NCBI RefSeq assembly: GCF_964340395.1
Contig: NC_135556.1
Location: forward strand, 23,269,223 to 23,333,222
From: Glandiceps talaboti
Taxonomy: Eukaryota > Hemichordata > Enteropneusta > Spengelidae
Reading direction: 5' to 3'
DNA length: 64,000 nucleotides
The notes beneath the pieces were generated by a model that was not told the DNA's origin, made no database searches, and saw only the letters and a list, made by a program, of their open reading frames with translations. Below, piece after piece: positions 45,033-57,499 of the stretch. The position numbers and the translations under genes were made by a program. Numbering within the stretch: position 1 is the stretch's first letter; the number at the start of each line of letters is the position of its first letter.

Positions 45033-45299
45033 TGTATGTATGTATGTATGTATGTATGTATGTATGTATGTATGTATGTATGTATGTATGTATGTATGTA
45101 TGTATGTATGTATGGAATGATGTATATGTATATGTATGTATGTACATGTATGTATGTATGTATGTATGTATGCATGTATGAATGTATGTATGGAATGATG
45201 TATATGTATGTATGTATGTATGTGTTGGTAAATGTAAAGTATATACTAGTATATTATATATAAAAACACAAGTACACACACTTACATGTATGTGCATAT

Positions 45300-45348
<49 letters not shown>

Positions 45349-45410
45349 TACATGCATGCATGCACACACATGTGCATACACAAACAAACAACACACACAC
45401 ATGTACAACA
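45033..45410. repeat. (GTAT)n and (CA)n microsatellite cluster
   Basis: GTAT runs interrupted by two GGAATGATGTATATGTAT pieces (45033-45222), then CA runs at 45300-45410. Confidence 0.95.
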
Positions 45411-45789
45411 AACAAAGAAACAACAGGCATTTTGCCCACATAAACCTTTGAATCTTTCACATGATGGAAAGCTTCAAATTATCTAGAGACGAGGTGATTA
45501 TCTCTCAGATCATCATCAATGGTATAAATTGCTTTTAACAACACTTCACACTGGTATGACAAAAACTACCCTATTCTGTGTTGATTTATCTGCTTTGATT
45601 TATTTAAAAGATCTCCTCACACTGTAGTGTAGGAGACATAAATAATATGAAAGTTATAACTTTGGTACAACAATGGATCTTTCCATTACCTAACCTGATA
45701 CCGCAGTCTATGATTTAGTTGCAAATATTACATAACCAAAATATCATTTCCAATTCACTGTGTATCAGTTCTTTTCATGTCTTTGGTTA

Positions 45790-46153
45790 CACCTAAAAAA
45801 TAATTGTTTGGTTCCTGTTACCTTACCCCACTTAGTTTTCACTGCCTACCCTAAATTTGTTTTAATGTATTTGAGAAAAACATAATAAAATCATGAAAAT
45901 TGCAAAGTCTCATGAGAAATAGTGGATGCAGAAACTGCCATCAACTTAAAAAGACAATATAAAACTGTTCTTCCAATATGTAATGGCTGTACATCTGATG
46001 GGAAGAAACCAATAACACAGAGACCATATGGAAAACATTACAACCTGAACTAGACACTCACACATGGGAATTTTTTTTTTTTAAAGCTACCTACCCCAGT
46101 GCCACCTATTCTAAGATTGAGCGTAATCAGAACCACACAATTTTTTTTAGGCC
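45790..46153. mobile_element. PIF/Harbinger-like MITE, copy 2
   Basis: 364 bp flanked by TTA on both sides (45787-45789, 46154-46156), closely similar to 16906-17254. It shares GAGAAATAGTGGATGC, then CTGTTCTTCCAATNTGTAAT and GGCTGTACATCTGAT. Downstream of UFM1. Confidence 0.8.
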
Positions 46154-47169
46154 TTAGGAGTCTGACTGTTGTCATCAACAAAGCATACAATGTTTGCATA
46201 GCATCACCTGTATCTTTCCATCATACTTCATATCAACTCATTTTTGTGCATTAAAAGCATGGAAAAGTTTTAATTGCATTTATGTTTTTTAAACTGAATA
46301 ACCCTTTTTAAGAGATTGTGACCACAGTCCCTCTATCACTGACTGTGTACTGACTAACACTTTTAATAGTGGTTTGTAGATAAGCCTGTCCAGATAAAAA
46401 TATGTGTTGGACACCCTGTAATCGAAAACATAAATATGGAGCTAACAAAGAAATACTTGAATATTATGACAAAAAGATGTAATTCAAGGCCTTCTTTTTC
46501 ACCAACTTTGATTTATCCGAAAACCCTCTTTGATCATCGATTGTACAACAGTCATGGGTGGTGTTCTGATACAAACTGTACTATACACAGTATAGTATGG
46601 GATAAAATTGTATGATTCATGCTGATATTATTTATGCACAGTATCACATCAACTGTTAAAGAAGCACCATCCATAACTATCTTTTACAATCTACAAAATT
46701 TGGATTATGGTGAAAAACAACAACCAGACTTTCAAATATATATGGCTTGTTTGTTAGTATGGTCTCGTGAGTTGTAAAATTGATCAAGCCATAAATAAAG
46801 CATCACTATAGATTATTCTATTTTCCTCCTTCTGTGAAATGAATGTTAGTTTAGCATTGTCAGCATACATATCAAGAAGTGTAGCACAGTAAGTACTAGC
46901 AAATCCAATTCATACAATGCTAAATCTTGCAGGACATTCTGAAGCATCATAGCAACTACATCTCTATCACTACAGAAGTGTCTACATTTTAAAAATATCC
47001 ATAGTCTACATAACCAGTCTACGTAATTTTATCAAGTCTCAAAGTTGTCCATCTTGTTCTTCACACTCCGTGACTCTGGACCCAAAGAATTATCAATCTG
47101 GGAGGTTGGTGAAAGATCCATTGTTGCACTTTGAAATGATGTGTCTAAATCTATTCTTTAATATCTATC

Positions 47170-50151
47170 CTATTGGTGTGTACCGACTCTATCCCTGGGT
47201 ATGAGTCGAAGTTCGGATCCATGCTTTAAAAATACATTCCCTGCACTCTGTGATGGGTTGATTCCAATGCCATCTGTGAAAATAAACCAAGTTTCATGTA
47301 AATATCTGACAGAGTGGCCAGCAGCCTAATGTCTGCAAAACTAAAGAAAGGTAGCATGCATTTCTGGAATGGCTACATTAATCAGGCAGTGTTCTGATCA
47401 AGGAAGTAATGTGTGGAGCCCTCTTGAAATTTATGAACTCATTTTATTGACATGAAAACTACACACAAAGCATTCAAGATGAAATCAAAATAGCATCTTA
47501 ACAGTCACCCAACTTGAGACAATTAATTTTTGGCTCAAGATGTCAATCACATTATTGTTCTATGAGCCATGTATGTTAGAGGAATAACACTGCATTACTT
47601 TGAAAACTCTGTCATGCCAGCTTGGACTCCAGCAGGAGTGCATTGAAACTGTGCTAAATTAATGACTTTATCTAGCTGAATTACATAACTTTTTGAAATA
47701 AATGTGTGAGGATGTTGTATTTTCATTGTAACTTTATAAGTATCTTGCAGCATTTGTACTTACCATTAGTAATTATGGCACTTGTTGCAGCTGTTTCTCT
47801 AAACTACAAACATTATAGAAGAATAAATACATTAAAATACAAGTCAAATCAAAGAAATCTATTGAGAATCTCTCCCTACAGTTATTATAACATTTATTTA
47901 GCAATTTTCCACAGTGTTCAAAGCACTTTACAATTCTTACCCTGGCATGGTCCTATAATGCACCAGCTGTCCTTTATATTTTATTTCCTGTTGAGCATAC
48001 ATTCCATTGCAGCTTGCTTTAGGATTAAAGCATTGACATTGCAACCTATATCCTACCAGGTACCCACTTATACAGCTAGGTTGACTGGGGTACAATAATG
48101 TTTTAAATCTTGTCTAGGGACTTCACCCATTCAGAAACAAATAGCAGTGGCAAGGCAAGCCTAAAACCGACAATTTACTGATTTCAAGCCAATTTCATCA
48201 TACCCTAGTCAACCATGCTGTATAAATGAGGATCACACAGGTTGATGAGATTGTATGCTTGTCACCAGGGAGTTATGGAAGTTAAAGGACTGTTATGCCA
48301 TTATAGGTCAGGTCTGTGCCTGCGATAATAACTAAACAACAGTCTTTGTATTATAGTCTAAAATATACACACTACATGTATAATATACATATTCATATCC
48401 TAACAAGTCTTTGTCCAAAGTTTTCATATAAACACTTAAAAATAAAATTCAATTTACAAATGCAATTATTATCATTTCAATTATCAATAATTTTTTTTTT
48501 CGCTATGATACAATAAAATTCCAGTACCTACCTCTTCTGCTGCAAATTTCAACACAGCTGTAAATGGAGTACTTTCAGGAACACTCAATCTGTAGTTGAA
48601 ATAAATGGAATAGTTCAACAATAAAGCATAAAATAAGAGGCGAGTTCTTGGAAATATTTCTGAATCCTCTTTGCCTTCGTGTTAGGCCTGCTTGCATGGC
48701 GAGTGTGGGACTGTGACTCGATTCTGTCACTTGAAACCCCAACCCCAACCCCCCATGCAAGGTACACAACAGCCATTACCTGTGTGTTTCTCGGAGCACA
48801 GAAAAAATGCTGAAAAACAAGACCCAGAAGCTAGTGCTCTGTACAGCAGTTTGAATGTCCCGCATTTGCATAGATTAGCCATAATCCTCTTTATATAGGG
48901 CAGTTCTGTGTATCATATTACAGCTAAAAAAGGCTAATAGCCTATGAGCTAGTCTGGATCACCAGACTGTGGTTTCTAACACTAACCACAGTCAGTGAAG
49001 GTATAAATCGTAACAATACTGTATAGGAACTAGACTACCTATGAGATAATCAATGTCAAATTGTCCACACAAAAAAATCAATCACCAAAACATACATTTA
49101 GTAACAAAGAGTGTGTGAATCAGTTCATGGTCTGAGTGTTCATCACACGACAAAGTCCAATTTTTTTTGCAGAGTTCAAGATAGTAATTACTTGTAGAGT
49201 TCAGGTTGATAATAATAAATACATGTATATTATCGGAGTGTCTCGTGACCGGTGCCTGTCAGCAGCATAAGGTGCTCATGACAGGTTCTGGATTTTTACG
49301 GAATCAATTTAATGTGTATTGAAAAACACGCTCTGGTTACCTTTGAAAATGATTGCCTTCGTACCCTGGATACACAGAACTTTCCAAAAATGACTAAATC
49401 ATGAGCAAGCGTGAAACTGACATGACAGGGCTGTGGTTACATAACGTTCACCGATATATGTTTCAACCTTAACCAGACTAGTTGTTCTGTATCGCTTTGT
49501 AACATTGCTATTGTTGTTGTAAAGATTCAGTTTACTTCATCGTACATTCTTTTACATTCGTATACAATCTTTTAGTGGTATGAGTACACATGTACCATGA
49601 CAAGTTGAGAACAACACGTCTATGTGAGAACAACACGTCGACATATGCACTTGTAGTAGTAGAAGTACCACTGACCCATTGGAAATACGCGTTCACTTTT
49701 CCCCATGTTTTTCTTCCTAAAGCTATTTTGCTCATGCTGACAGTATAGTGTACCATCTTATTTCAATATTCTGGCCAGTTTCACAATAATGAATGTTATT
49801 GATACAACAAACTTTAGGTTTTTATTAGATTAATTACCTTTACCCGTTGCACACTGATGGATCGTGTTCTACATACTACATCATACATCATACATGCGGC
49901 CATAACTTTAACGTGATGGTGTACGTGTGTATGCCAGGTTGGTGGAAAAAACATGAGCTATCACACATATGTTTTGAGAACTGATATAATGTTTGCGCAA
50001 TCAATATCAAAGGTAATAAGAACGTGTATTTGATGCCGAAACACGTCATAAGGGACGTCAAAAGCCTGGGTCAAAAGTCACAGCATGCTAGTGACAGCCG
50101 CCGGGTACAGCACGACGTGCTGGTGACTGGCGCCTGTAAGGAGACTCGGCC

Positions 50152-50229
<78 letters not shown>

Positions 50230-50820
50230 ACTTTGAGCTGTGAGCTGGTAAACAAGTAGTCTAGTTCCTATACATTATCGTTATGATTTATATATATAGT
50301 CTAGTTCCTATACAGTATCGTTACGATTTATACCTTCACTCACAGACTGTGGTTAGGGTTAGAAAACACAGTCTGGTTATCCAGACGAGTAAACAAGATA
50401 CACTCATACAGTATGGGGATGATTGTGGAGATGGTTTCAGTTCCACAGCCACAATGACTCTGGGGTACCGTTCATTGACAATATCAAGACATCGTGATAA
50501 TGTGGTGATACTGCTATGGTATCTAACTCTGATTAATAGCTGAAAATCAGTGAAAAGGTTTGACAGGGAACAACTGAAAAATGCTGATTGCGAAATCAAC
50601 ATAATGACATAGTGTATTCATACAAGCAGGGCAAACGTATTCACAATTGTATCACTTACACTTTGAATGGGAGTTTCGGATCCGAGGTAAGCGTAATCTT
50701 GAACGTCACCTTAGACCTGTAAGTAAAGAATCATAGAGTCATTAGTTCACGTTTATTAACGAAAGAAAAGTCAATAAACGCGACAAAATAACACAAAATA
50801 TGGTAAAACAGGAAGTACAT
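47170..50820 (-). CDS. UFM1: Ubiquitin-fold modifier 1 (UFM1)
   Basis: UFM1 is conjugated to ribosomal protein RPL26 and other targets by UBA5, UFC1 and UFL1 in ER-stress and ribosome-quality pathways. Minus-strand exons are 50716-50660 ([19 protein letters not shown]), 48589-48532 ([19 protein letters not shown]), 47803-47764 ([13 protein letters not shown]) and 47273-47170 ([20 protein letters not shown] and on to RDRVGTHQ then stop). Phases agree throughout, and the product is 86 residues against 85 in human. The reactive Gly of ...RDRVG is followed by a THQ propeptide, which UFSP proteases would remove. Exon 2 begins with G, so the initiator ATG is split and exon 1 must end in AT. The nearest candidate is 50820-50819, whose donor (GTACTT) is weak; another AT before GTAATC lies near 51188. 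Exon 1 is therefore unresolved; exons 2-5 are secure. Confidence 0.93.
48951..49037 (+). mobile_element. MITE-like repeat (AGTCTGG...TAGGAACTAGACTA family), copy A
   Basis: In UFM1 intron 2. It contains two nested inverted pairs (AGTCTGGATCACCAGACT; GACTGTGGTT...AACCACAGTC) and then AAGGTATAAATCGTAACAAT. It is the inverse of the copy at 50256-50386. Confidence 0.7.
50155..50227. repeat. (AT)n microsatellite
   Basis: Dinucleotide run in UFM1 intron 2. Confidence 0.97.
50256..50386 (-). mobile_element. MITE-like repeat (same family), copy B with internal duplication
   Basis: Reads GTAGTCTAGTTCCTATACA twice (about 50256 and 50297) and then the inverse of copy A. Short relics TAGTCTAGTTCC occur at about 11896 and 13677. 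Confidence 0.7.
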
Positions 50821-50858
50821 TTTGACCGGCTTCGTTGACTTTACAGAGGACGAAAAAA

Positions 50859-50870
50859 TACGCATGCGTA
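50859..50870. promoter_or_regulatory. NRF1-like palindrome near UFM1 start
   Basis: TACGCATGCGTA is a perfect palindrome sharing the GCATGC core of NRF1 sites. It lies about 40 bases upstream of the nearest candidate UFM1 initiator, which supports a promoter here. Confidence 0.35.
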
Positions 50871-50899
50871 GTAACCTTTAACACTGTCTCCCTAGCAAG

Positions 50900-52758
50900 A
50901 GAAAACAAATAAAGGTATGGGTAACTCAGTATCAAAATAATTATTGGAAGGCGTCTCTCTGGGCGCCCTCTACGACAAATCTTCCGTGATCTTGTCTACT
51001 GCATGAATTTATTATATTCGATTCGGATACCCAGTCACCTGAATCACTGAATAAACCAAAGTCAAAAAAAAAATTTATACTGCCATATCTGGAAATGTTC
51101 GCTAAGTAAATGACACTTTTCTGAGTTTTAAGAGATAATAGACATTTACTGTTTACTCAGTGTATCAGTTTGTGATGTATGATTACATTTACAGTCATTG
51201 TTAGCGATGTAGAACATTGTAGAGCACAGTCCCCCTTTTCTTACAGTTCCCTACTAATACTATTATTACGCATTTTTGTCTAAATTTAAAGTAATGACAT
51301 CATGCCTAGATAGTTGTTGAAAATCTGAAGACCCTTGAAGTAAAATTGCCTCCAAAACGACTAAGATAAAGGACGATATTATTTAATGTAAAATGAAATT
51401 ACACAAAATATACTGATAACTATAAAGTTTTGAAAACAAATGAAGAATTCATCCTGACAACACTCCCCGGGTAACACTCCTGAGCTCTACAGTCTATATT
51501 TAATACAGACATATGGATGCCATCGCGCTCTGCACAAATACATTTATAGGAAATTTGCCTTGAATAGAGGATATATACCATGAAACCAAGGATCCATGAC
51601 GGACTCCATATAATATTTGCAGGTTTATTTTAATGTAGGCCTTGATATAGGTAGCATATTTACTCCATGACTGTTTATAAATAGGAATCTATCTTACTCA
51701 AATCGATGAGTAGGTGATTTTTTCTTTATGAAGTCCATACCAAAATCGTTGTCTCTCTTTACAATAAAATGAAGAAAAAAAATAGGAAAAAACATGTGCA
51801 AGTTGTAGATGTTTAGGGAGCCTTCACTAATTACAAGGGGATGGCCGGGGAATGGGAGGGGTCATGTTTTTTTCAAATTCAGTCGTCGGTGGAGGGCCAT
51901 ATTTTACAAAAAGGAAATTAGGGGAATGTCAAATTTCACTTTTACTCAGGTTTTAACTAACTTTTTATTTTGTGATTTTGGCATAATCCCACCCGCTGCC
52001 ACCAGTTTCAGATCCTACCATTGCACTGAATTGTTAGTTGTGGTGTGCGTGAGTAGAAGAGAACTAGATGAGGGCAACAGAACAGCATGGCAAGATATAT
52101 TATGCCAAATAGATCCAAAGATAGGCATTGATACTGAAATGAAAAACTATATTATGTAATTGTAATTTAGGGTGTTCTAATACCTTTTTGACTCACTGTG
52201 GTGGTGGTGGTGGTGGTAATAGTGGGAAACAAATGACTTTAAAAACTATAAATGTGGTGGGATCTTTAAATACTACAGAAAAATTCCCTGTGTCTAGTGG
52301 GACTACTAATCTTGAACTCCAACAACTATATCTTACTTTCGTGGCGTTATGTTTTCGTGTAAATGTGGTATACCATGCGGTAGACAACCGCTGAGGGCGC
52401 GAGTTTCTTTTGCACTGTGTAACTTTTTCAATACTTCTAGAAGAACGATAGAAAAATACCATACCATACAAAGAGAGAAATCAGATTCTTAGCTATTCAT
52501 TCTGCCAAAAATCTGGTAATTTTTCGGTAAGTTACAATGAAAATTGACGTAGAATATTTTACGACATTGTTCTTCAAGTACTTACCATATTGCGACATCA
52601 CAATCAGGTGATCGCGCTGCGGCTATCGAACTTGCGAGCGAACTTTCGAACGTCCGTGGAAAAAATAGGAAGAAAAAAATAAGTATATCTTCACTTGTTA
52701 AGGTTTGTTTTGCTCTTTTGCTATATGTAACCAGTTAGGATATACTCAAGCGCATCAA
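50900..52758. other. Interval between UFM1 and the 52.8 kb exon
   Basis: No gene is supported. 52590-52680 is relatively GC- and CpG-rich for the region (GATCGCGCTGCGGCTATCG) and looks promoter-like. On the minus strand it ends in an ATATG|GTAAGT donor at 52574-52590, possibly a noncoding exon. Confidence 0.35.
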
Positions 52759-54429
52759 ATGATAGACAGGAAGAAGAAAGAACCGGTGTTCAATGAAATA
52801 ATTCAGCGAGAATTTGAAGTCAAACGTCCAAACAAGTGAGTAGCACTAACATTAGTAACAACACGTACACGTGAACGTTAACACGTTATTTCGCATAAAG
52901 TTAACTTTTGCTCCACTTCACAAGAAAATTTCGATTCAGAGTGTTGAACACCTTATGTTTATCGTAAGAACGGACATGGATACTGGTAAGTCTAGACGGG
53001 CTTGGGTAGAGGAGAGGTGGGGGTGTGGGTGTGGCATAAGTTCAAATGTACGCCTGTACATGTAGTACGTGTACTGTGGCCATGCGGCGAACAGAACAGA
53101 TTTTATCATATTATGTCTGTCATGTCAGAGTGTATAGTATAGTGAAATGTTTTAGGTTGTCTCATAAACGAAATAAGCGAATTTCCTCATTCCATCCCAA
53201 CACCTGGTGTATGTGCAAGTACGACGGGACTTGACAACAGCAGATTTAGACCAGTCTCCTGAAACACAACTGGTGTTGTTCATGTATGATCAGTTACCAA
53301 ACTCGGATAAATTAAACATACACGTACACCAGCGATTTTATATCAATTTTGGTTATTTTTATGTACTTTATTTTTTGCTTTTGTCATTTTGCAAAGAGTG
53401 ACACCCGTAAGAATGTCATAGGTAGTATTAAATTTTGAGAAAATTCCAGTTATATACTAGTTATTGCTTCTTCAACATACTGACACTGAAAATATTGTCA
53501 AAGGGAGAGATCTATTGAGCTAAACTTCCCATCCCAGCACTGAGAATAAGATTTCAAGAGGATTGTTACATGCAACATGTAATTTGAAAAGTTCTGAGAT
53601 CGAGATGTGTAATTTTCAAAATATATATTCATAGTGATATTAAAACAATTTTATTCATGCCATTTTATCACCTGAGCAAATTCAATCAACATTTCCCCTT
53701 GTATCTATTTACCACTGTCTGTGTTTTGGAAAACCAATAGAGCCATTTGTTTGTACAGTTTGGATACTTGTAAGTGTAGCATTGTGTCTCTATCTTAACC
53801 ACAGTTTAAATATTTGTCAGTCTGTACTCCAACATAGGTACATAGCCTCCACCCATTGGTGTTAAAAGTCAACAACTAAACAAATTAATGTGTCAATAGT
53901 TGCATGTAATGCAAAACTAATTAACAAATAATAGAATAAAGACCTGAAGGGTGTCCTACACATGTTGTTGACTTACCCACCATTCATCTAATTTTGCATG
54001 CCATTGACTTCTCTAGATTTCTCTTGACATCCTGTTATTTTTTTGACAGTCCACATTTGGTAAACACACACCTGTAATGTTTGAATTCACAAATTTTGTT
54101 CTATTTAGTTCCTGTCTATGTTTGTTGGTTGGAAGTAAATAAAGCCTGTTCAATTTCCCCAAGGTATTAAATTTATAATTAGTTGGCCCTCCAGTATGTG
54201 ATAGAAAGTGTGAATTGGAAATCTGTAGATTATGGCATTACTCTTGTAAATGTTTGCTAAAATGCAGACCTGCCTTCATTCCAATGCTGTGTACCATGTA
54301 TCTGAGGTTGGGGAGAAGGGCATTGGAGAGGCTATTTAGTACTTTGCCATCATTGCTTTTACCCTGCCTAAGACAGGCTGAAAACGATGATGGCAACTCT
54401 AGTGTACTCAAGTTTTGTATCTGTGGACA

Positions 54430-54480
<51 letters not shown>

Positions 54481-57400
54481 GCACGCACGCACATTATACA
54501 TGCACATGTACAATACACCTGCAGATGCACACAGACACAGACACACGTGTGTGTCCTTGAAAATAAGTACTTTCAGAGGATTTGTGTGTGTTCAGTCACT
54601 GTTTGGCATGCACTGAAATGAAAATATTAATGGTTATAACTTATACTCATACAAACTTGATAGAAGTAAGTAGACATATTGAACCATGGCATTTTTCAAA
54701 CTGTATTATTAGTAAGATAAAGTATCTTCCATTTACAAATTATCAAATGCAAAACTGAAAAGTGAATTTAGCATCCACTTTCCTAGAATTGTTACTTGGA
54801 AGGCATTGCTCAAATACATCACTGACTGTGGTACCCCTCCAGCCTTGTCTTCAATGGAGTAAACTTTTTTTATTGAAAGTTTTGCAGCTTCTCATCTGCA
54901 GGCCAACAATGAATTGCAGTATGTTGACTAGACAGATAGGTTCTTCAAGTTACAATAGGGTGTCAAACTTGTCATTTGCCTTGAACAATGTACATTGTTA
55001 ATTGTAAGTTATAGCATGGAGAATGGTTTTCTCTGTCTCTTTCTCTCACTTTCTGTGCAAGTTTTAATTCCATCACAATACCGTGTACAGTACTGTAGTT
55101 ATGCAATGGGAAACGAATAGTGATTACTGGTACTTGAATTGTGCAAAAGGATTTATATCTGTGAACAGTCTCATTCTTTGGGAAGGTTTTGCAGATTGAT
55201 GATGTATTGAATTCACACAGTGAGAAAATACTTTGGGAAAATGAATTCGGTTTGAGTTGCACCTATATGGTAGTATTGGCACAATAAAACTTTTTTCTTT
55301 AGAGGCCTAAAGCTATTCCCTTTGGCTGGGATGATGGAAGTCCTTGGAAAAGATTGGAATCACCATTGGGCTGCCAGTCAACCCAGCTTTATAATTCTAA
55401 GTAAATTTCACCATTAAATCATTACATAAACTTTGACTATCAGTAATTTAACATAGTAGTGGGAAAAGATCAATTCAACAGGTTGTCAACAACTCCCCAT
55501 GACTACATGGGAGATATTTCAAGATACATGTGTATGTATGCAAATTAGCGTTTGTATGCAAATTAGTTTTGTAAGCAAATTAGCTTATGTATGCAAATTA
55601 GTTTTGTAAGCAAATTAGCTTTTGCATGCAAATTAGCTCTTGTATGTCGAATTAACATATGCCTTCATCATTCATATTTATCTTCAATAACTAATTATGT
55701 ACCAATAAACTGTTGATCTAGTCTTGCTGTAGAAAAAAAAGAAAGGCATTTTGTACCAGTTGTTATATTCATATGGTGACAGAACCCCATGATTCAAGCA
55801 AGTGAAAGTGCAAGTACTTAGATATTTGCACAAGTGCTTGCAATGTTGTCTGCAGTCCCCATATATAATATTTCACTTTCTTTCCTTGTAAAAGGTCAGA
55901 AAACACCACAGGTATTATAACTTCACACTAACATTTATGCATCATGAGTTTTGTATCATTTATTACATATATTATAAATGTAAAACAGCAAATTTCATTA
56001 AAAATTCAACTAGAAATATGCATTCACACGATGTCTTACATGATTCATTGATATGCATGACAGATATGCAGAAATGTTTTTGATATTGCACTGCAATGCA
56101 AATAGCAATAGTATAGAATGTGTGTTCATCTATTCAAATAATTACTGACAGTACTTATGTAAATAGCCAGGTAGTTACTGTGACTTCATTGTTAATGTTA
56201 ATCATGCTACTGTAGTTAACATTAATTACTGTAAAATTAGCATAAGTTTCATCACAACTTTTGTTGCAGCTTCATTGACAAAATTAGAAATAAAAACTGT
56301 TGATCTGACATGATACTGTTTAGATTTATAATGGTTCAAACCATTTAGTTGAAAGGGATGACAGGGAAAGTCGAAGATAACACATTGAATATAAAAAAAA
56401 AAAAAATATAAAACTGACAAAATGATGGCATAAAATGTAAAAGTTACTGGCTAAGTTATAATTTTCTGTATACTTGAATTACTTCAGGATTTTTTTTGAA
56501 TTTGAATGATGACCATAATTCTGCAACTCAGGTAATTTGTCCTGCGGTATGATGGATCTGTCTGCCTTGCCTGAAGGAAATGATTGATTCATTACCCCAA
56601 ATGACTGTGAGGTTTTTGAATAGGACATTGATAACAAAACACCAATTAGATTAACCCAGTGGGGGAGAAAAGTTTCTTTTATTAGTAAATTTAAATATCA
56701 ATTGAAAGGGAAAATTTCAAACTGTGGAAGGTCTTCTACTGTGTTGCCAGTGGAACTGGAAAAACAAAATACAGTATTGAGATATATGTATGTATGTTTA
56801 AAGCCTGTGGTTGAGAAGCTGAGTGGTAATTCATGTAGTTAACTGTATTTCAACAAAGTGGAACGTTATCATGATAAAAGTGATGCTGAGAACTTTATGT
56901 ATGACAGAGTACTGAAACTGGCATTTAAAGGTATGTTGATCACTTTGACAGTATACTATAGTTGTAAGCTATCTTTAACTGTATGATGTACATCTGATTT
57001 GAATGCATTGAAAAGACCAACTGGCTCATACATCAGTACACTTAAACTGTATCTTCAACTTTTTAATCGTTATGAAGTTTGCAGCTATTTTCTTCTTAAT
57101 GTACAAACAATTGATAAAGATGAAGTATTCAAATATTATGTCTATAATGACTCAAAACACTTGTAAACAGTAGATGTCTTATCGGATCTTGTAAACAACA
57201 GGTGTTCTCATTTAAATTATAGGATAAAATATACCAGTAGATAGTTAGCAGGTGTTCAATATAATACATTGCGACATTGTCAAGTTTTCATAAAAACAAG
57301 AGTAGGAAAAGAATAAGAAGGGAGTGATAATATGCACAGTACAGGTGTCTATATTCAAATTTTGTAGGCAGTCCTACCAGAATACCTGGGTATATAATAT

Positions 57401-57497
57401 TAAACTCGGTATTCTCAGGTAGGTTTTACCTACATCTACCTTGTATACCCTTGACAGGAACACGTCTCCGTCCGACCTCATATCTGTCTGCTGTTAA
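52759..57497 (+). CDS. Putative small gene of unknown function (3-exon model)
   Basis: This is a weak model. Exon 52759-52835 starts with ATG (MIDRKKKEPVFNEIIQREFE) and ends in a GTGAGT donor. Exon 55305-55400 follows a pyrimidine-rich acceptor, using the second of two adjacent AGs, and reads in phase as PKAIPFGWDDGSPWKRLESP with a GTAAAT donor. A GC-richer block at 57458-57497 after TTGACAG would end the frame, for 70 residues in total. Codons look coding-like and the Trp/Pro-rich middle resembles small cytoskeletal proteins, but I recognise no family. Missing exons, a different acceptor (giving KGLKLFPLAG...) or pure chance are all possible. It lies just right of a relatively GC-rich, promoter-like stretch at 52590-52680. 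Confidence 0.3.
54425..54490. repeat. (CA)n microsatellite
   Basis: Dinucleotide run followed by GCAC repeats. Confidence 0.95.
55533..55655. repeat. Tandem array of TATGCAAATTAG units (octamer motifs)
   Basis: About seven 17-18 bp units alternate TATGCAAATTAG and TAAGCAAATTAG. Exact ATGCAAAT octamers occur at 55538, 55556, 55591 and 55626. Confidence 0.85.
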
Positions 57498-57499
57498 TC

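Noticed and set aside
52574-52690. This minus-strand block as UFM1 exon 1
   Set aside because: Joining ATATG|GTAAGT to UFM1 exon 2 gives no in-frame ATG. It could be noncoding or another gene's first exon.
54238-54546. Minus-strand frame ending NLRYMVHSIGMKAGLHFSKH
   Set aside because: It reads protein-like after a TTTTCAG acceptor, but the upstream part is a CA-repeat translation and I recognise no family. Kept only as a weak exon candidate.
56990-57170. Open plus-strand stretch after a TGA (DLNALKRPTGSYISTLKLYL...)
   Set aside because: No start codon, no acceptor at its beginning and no family resemblance.
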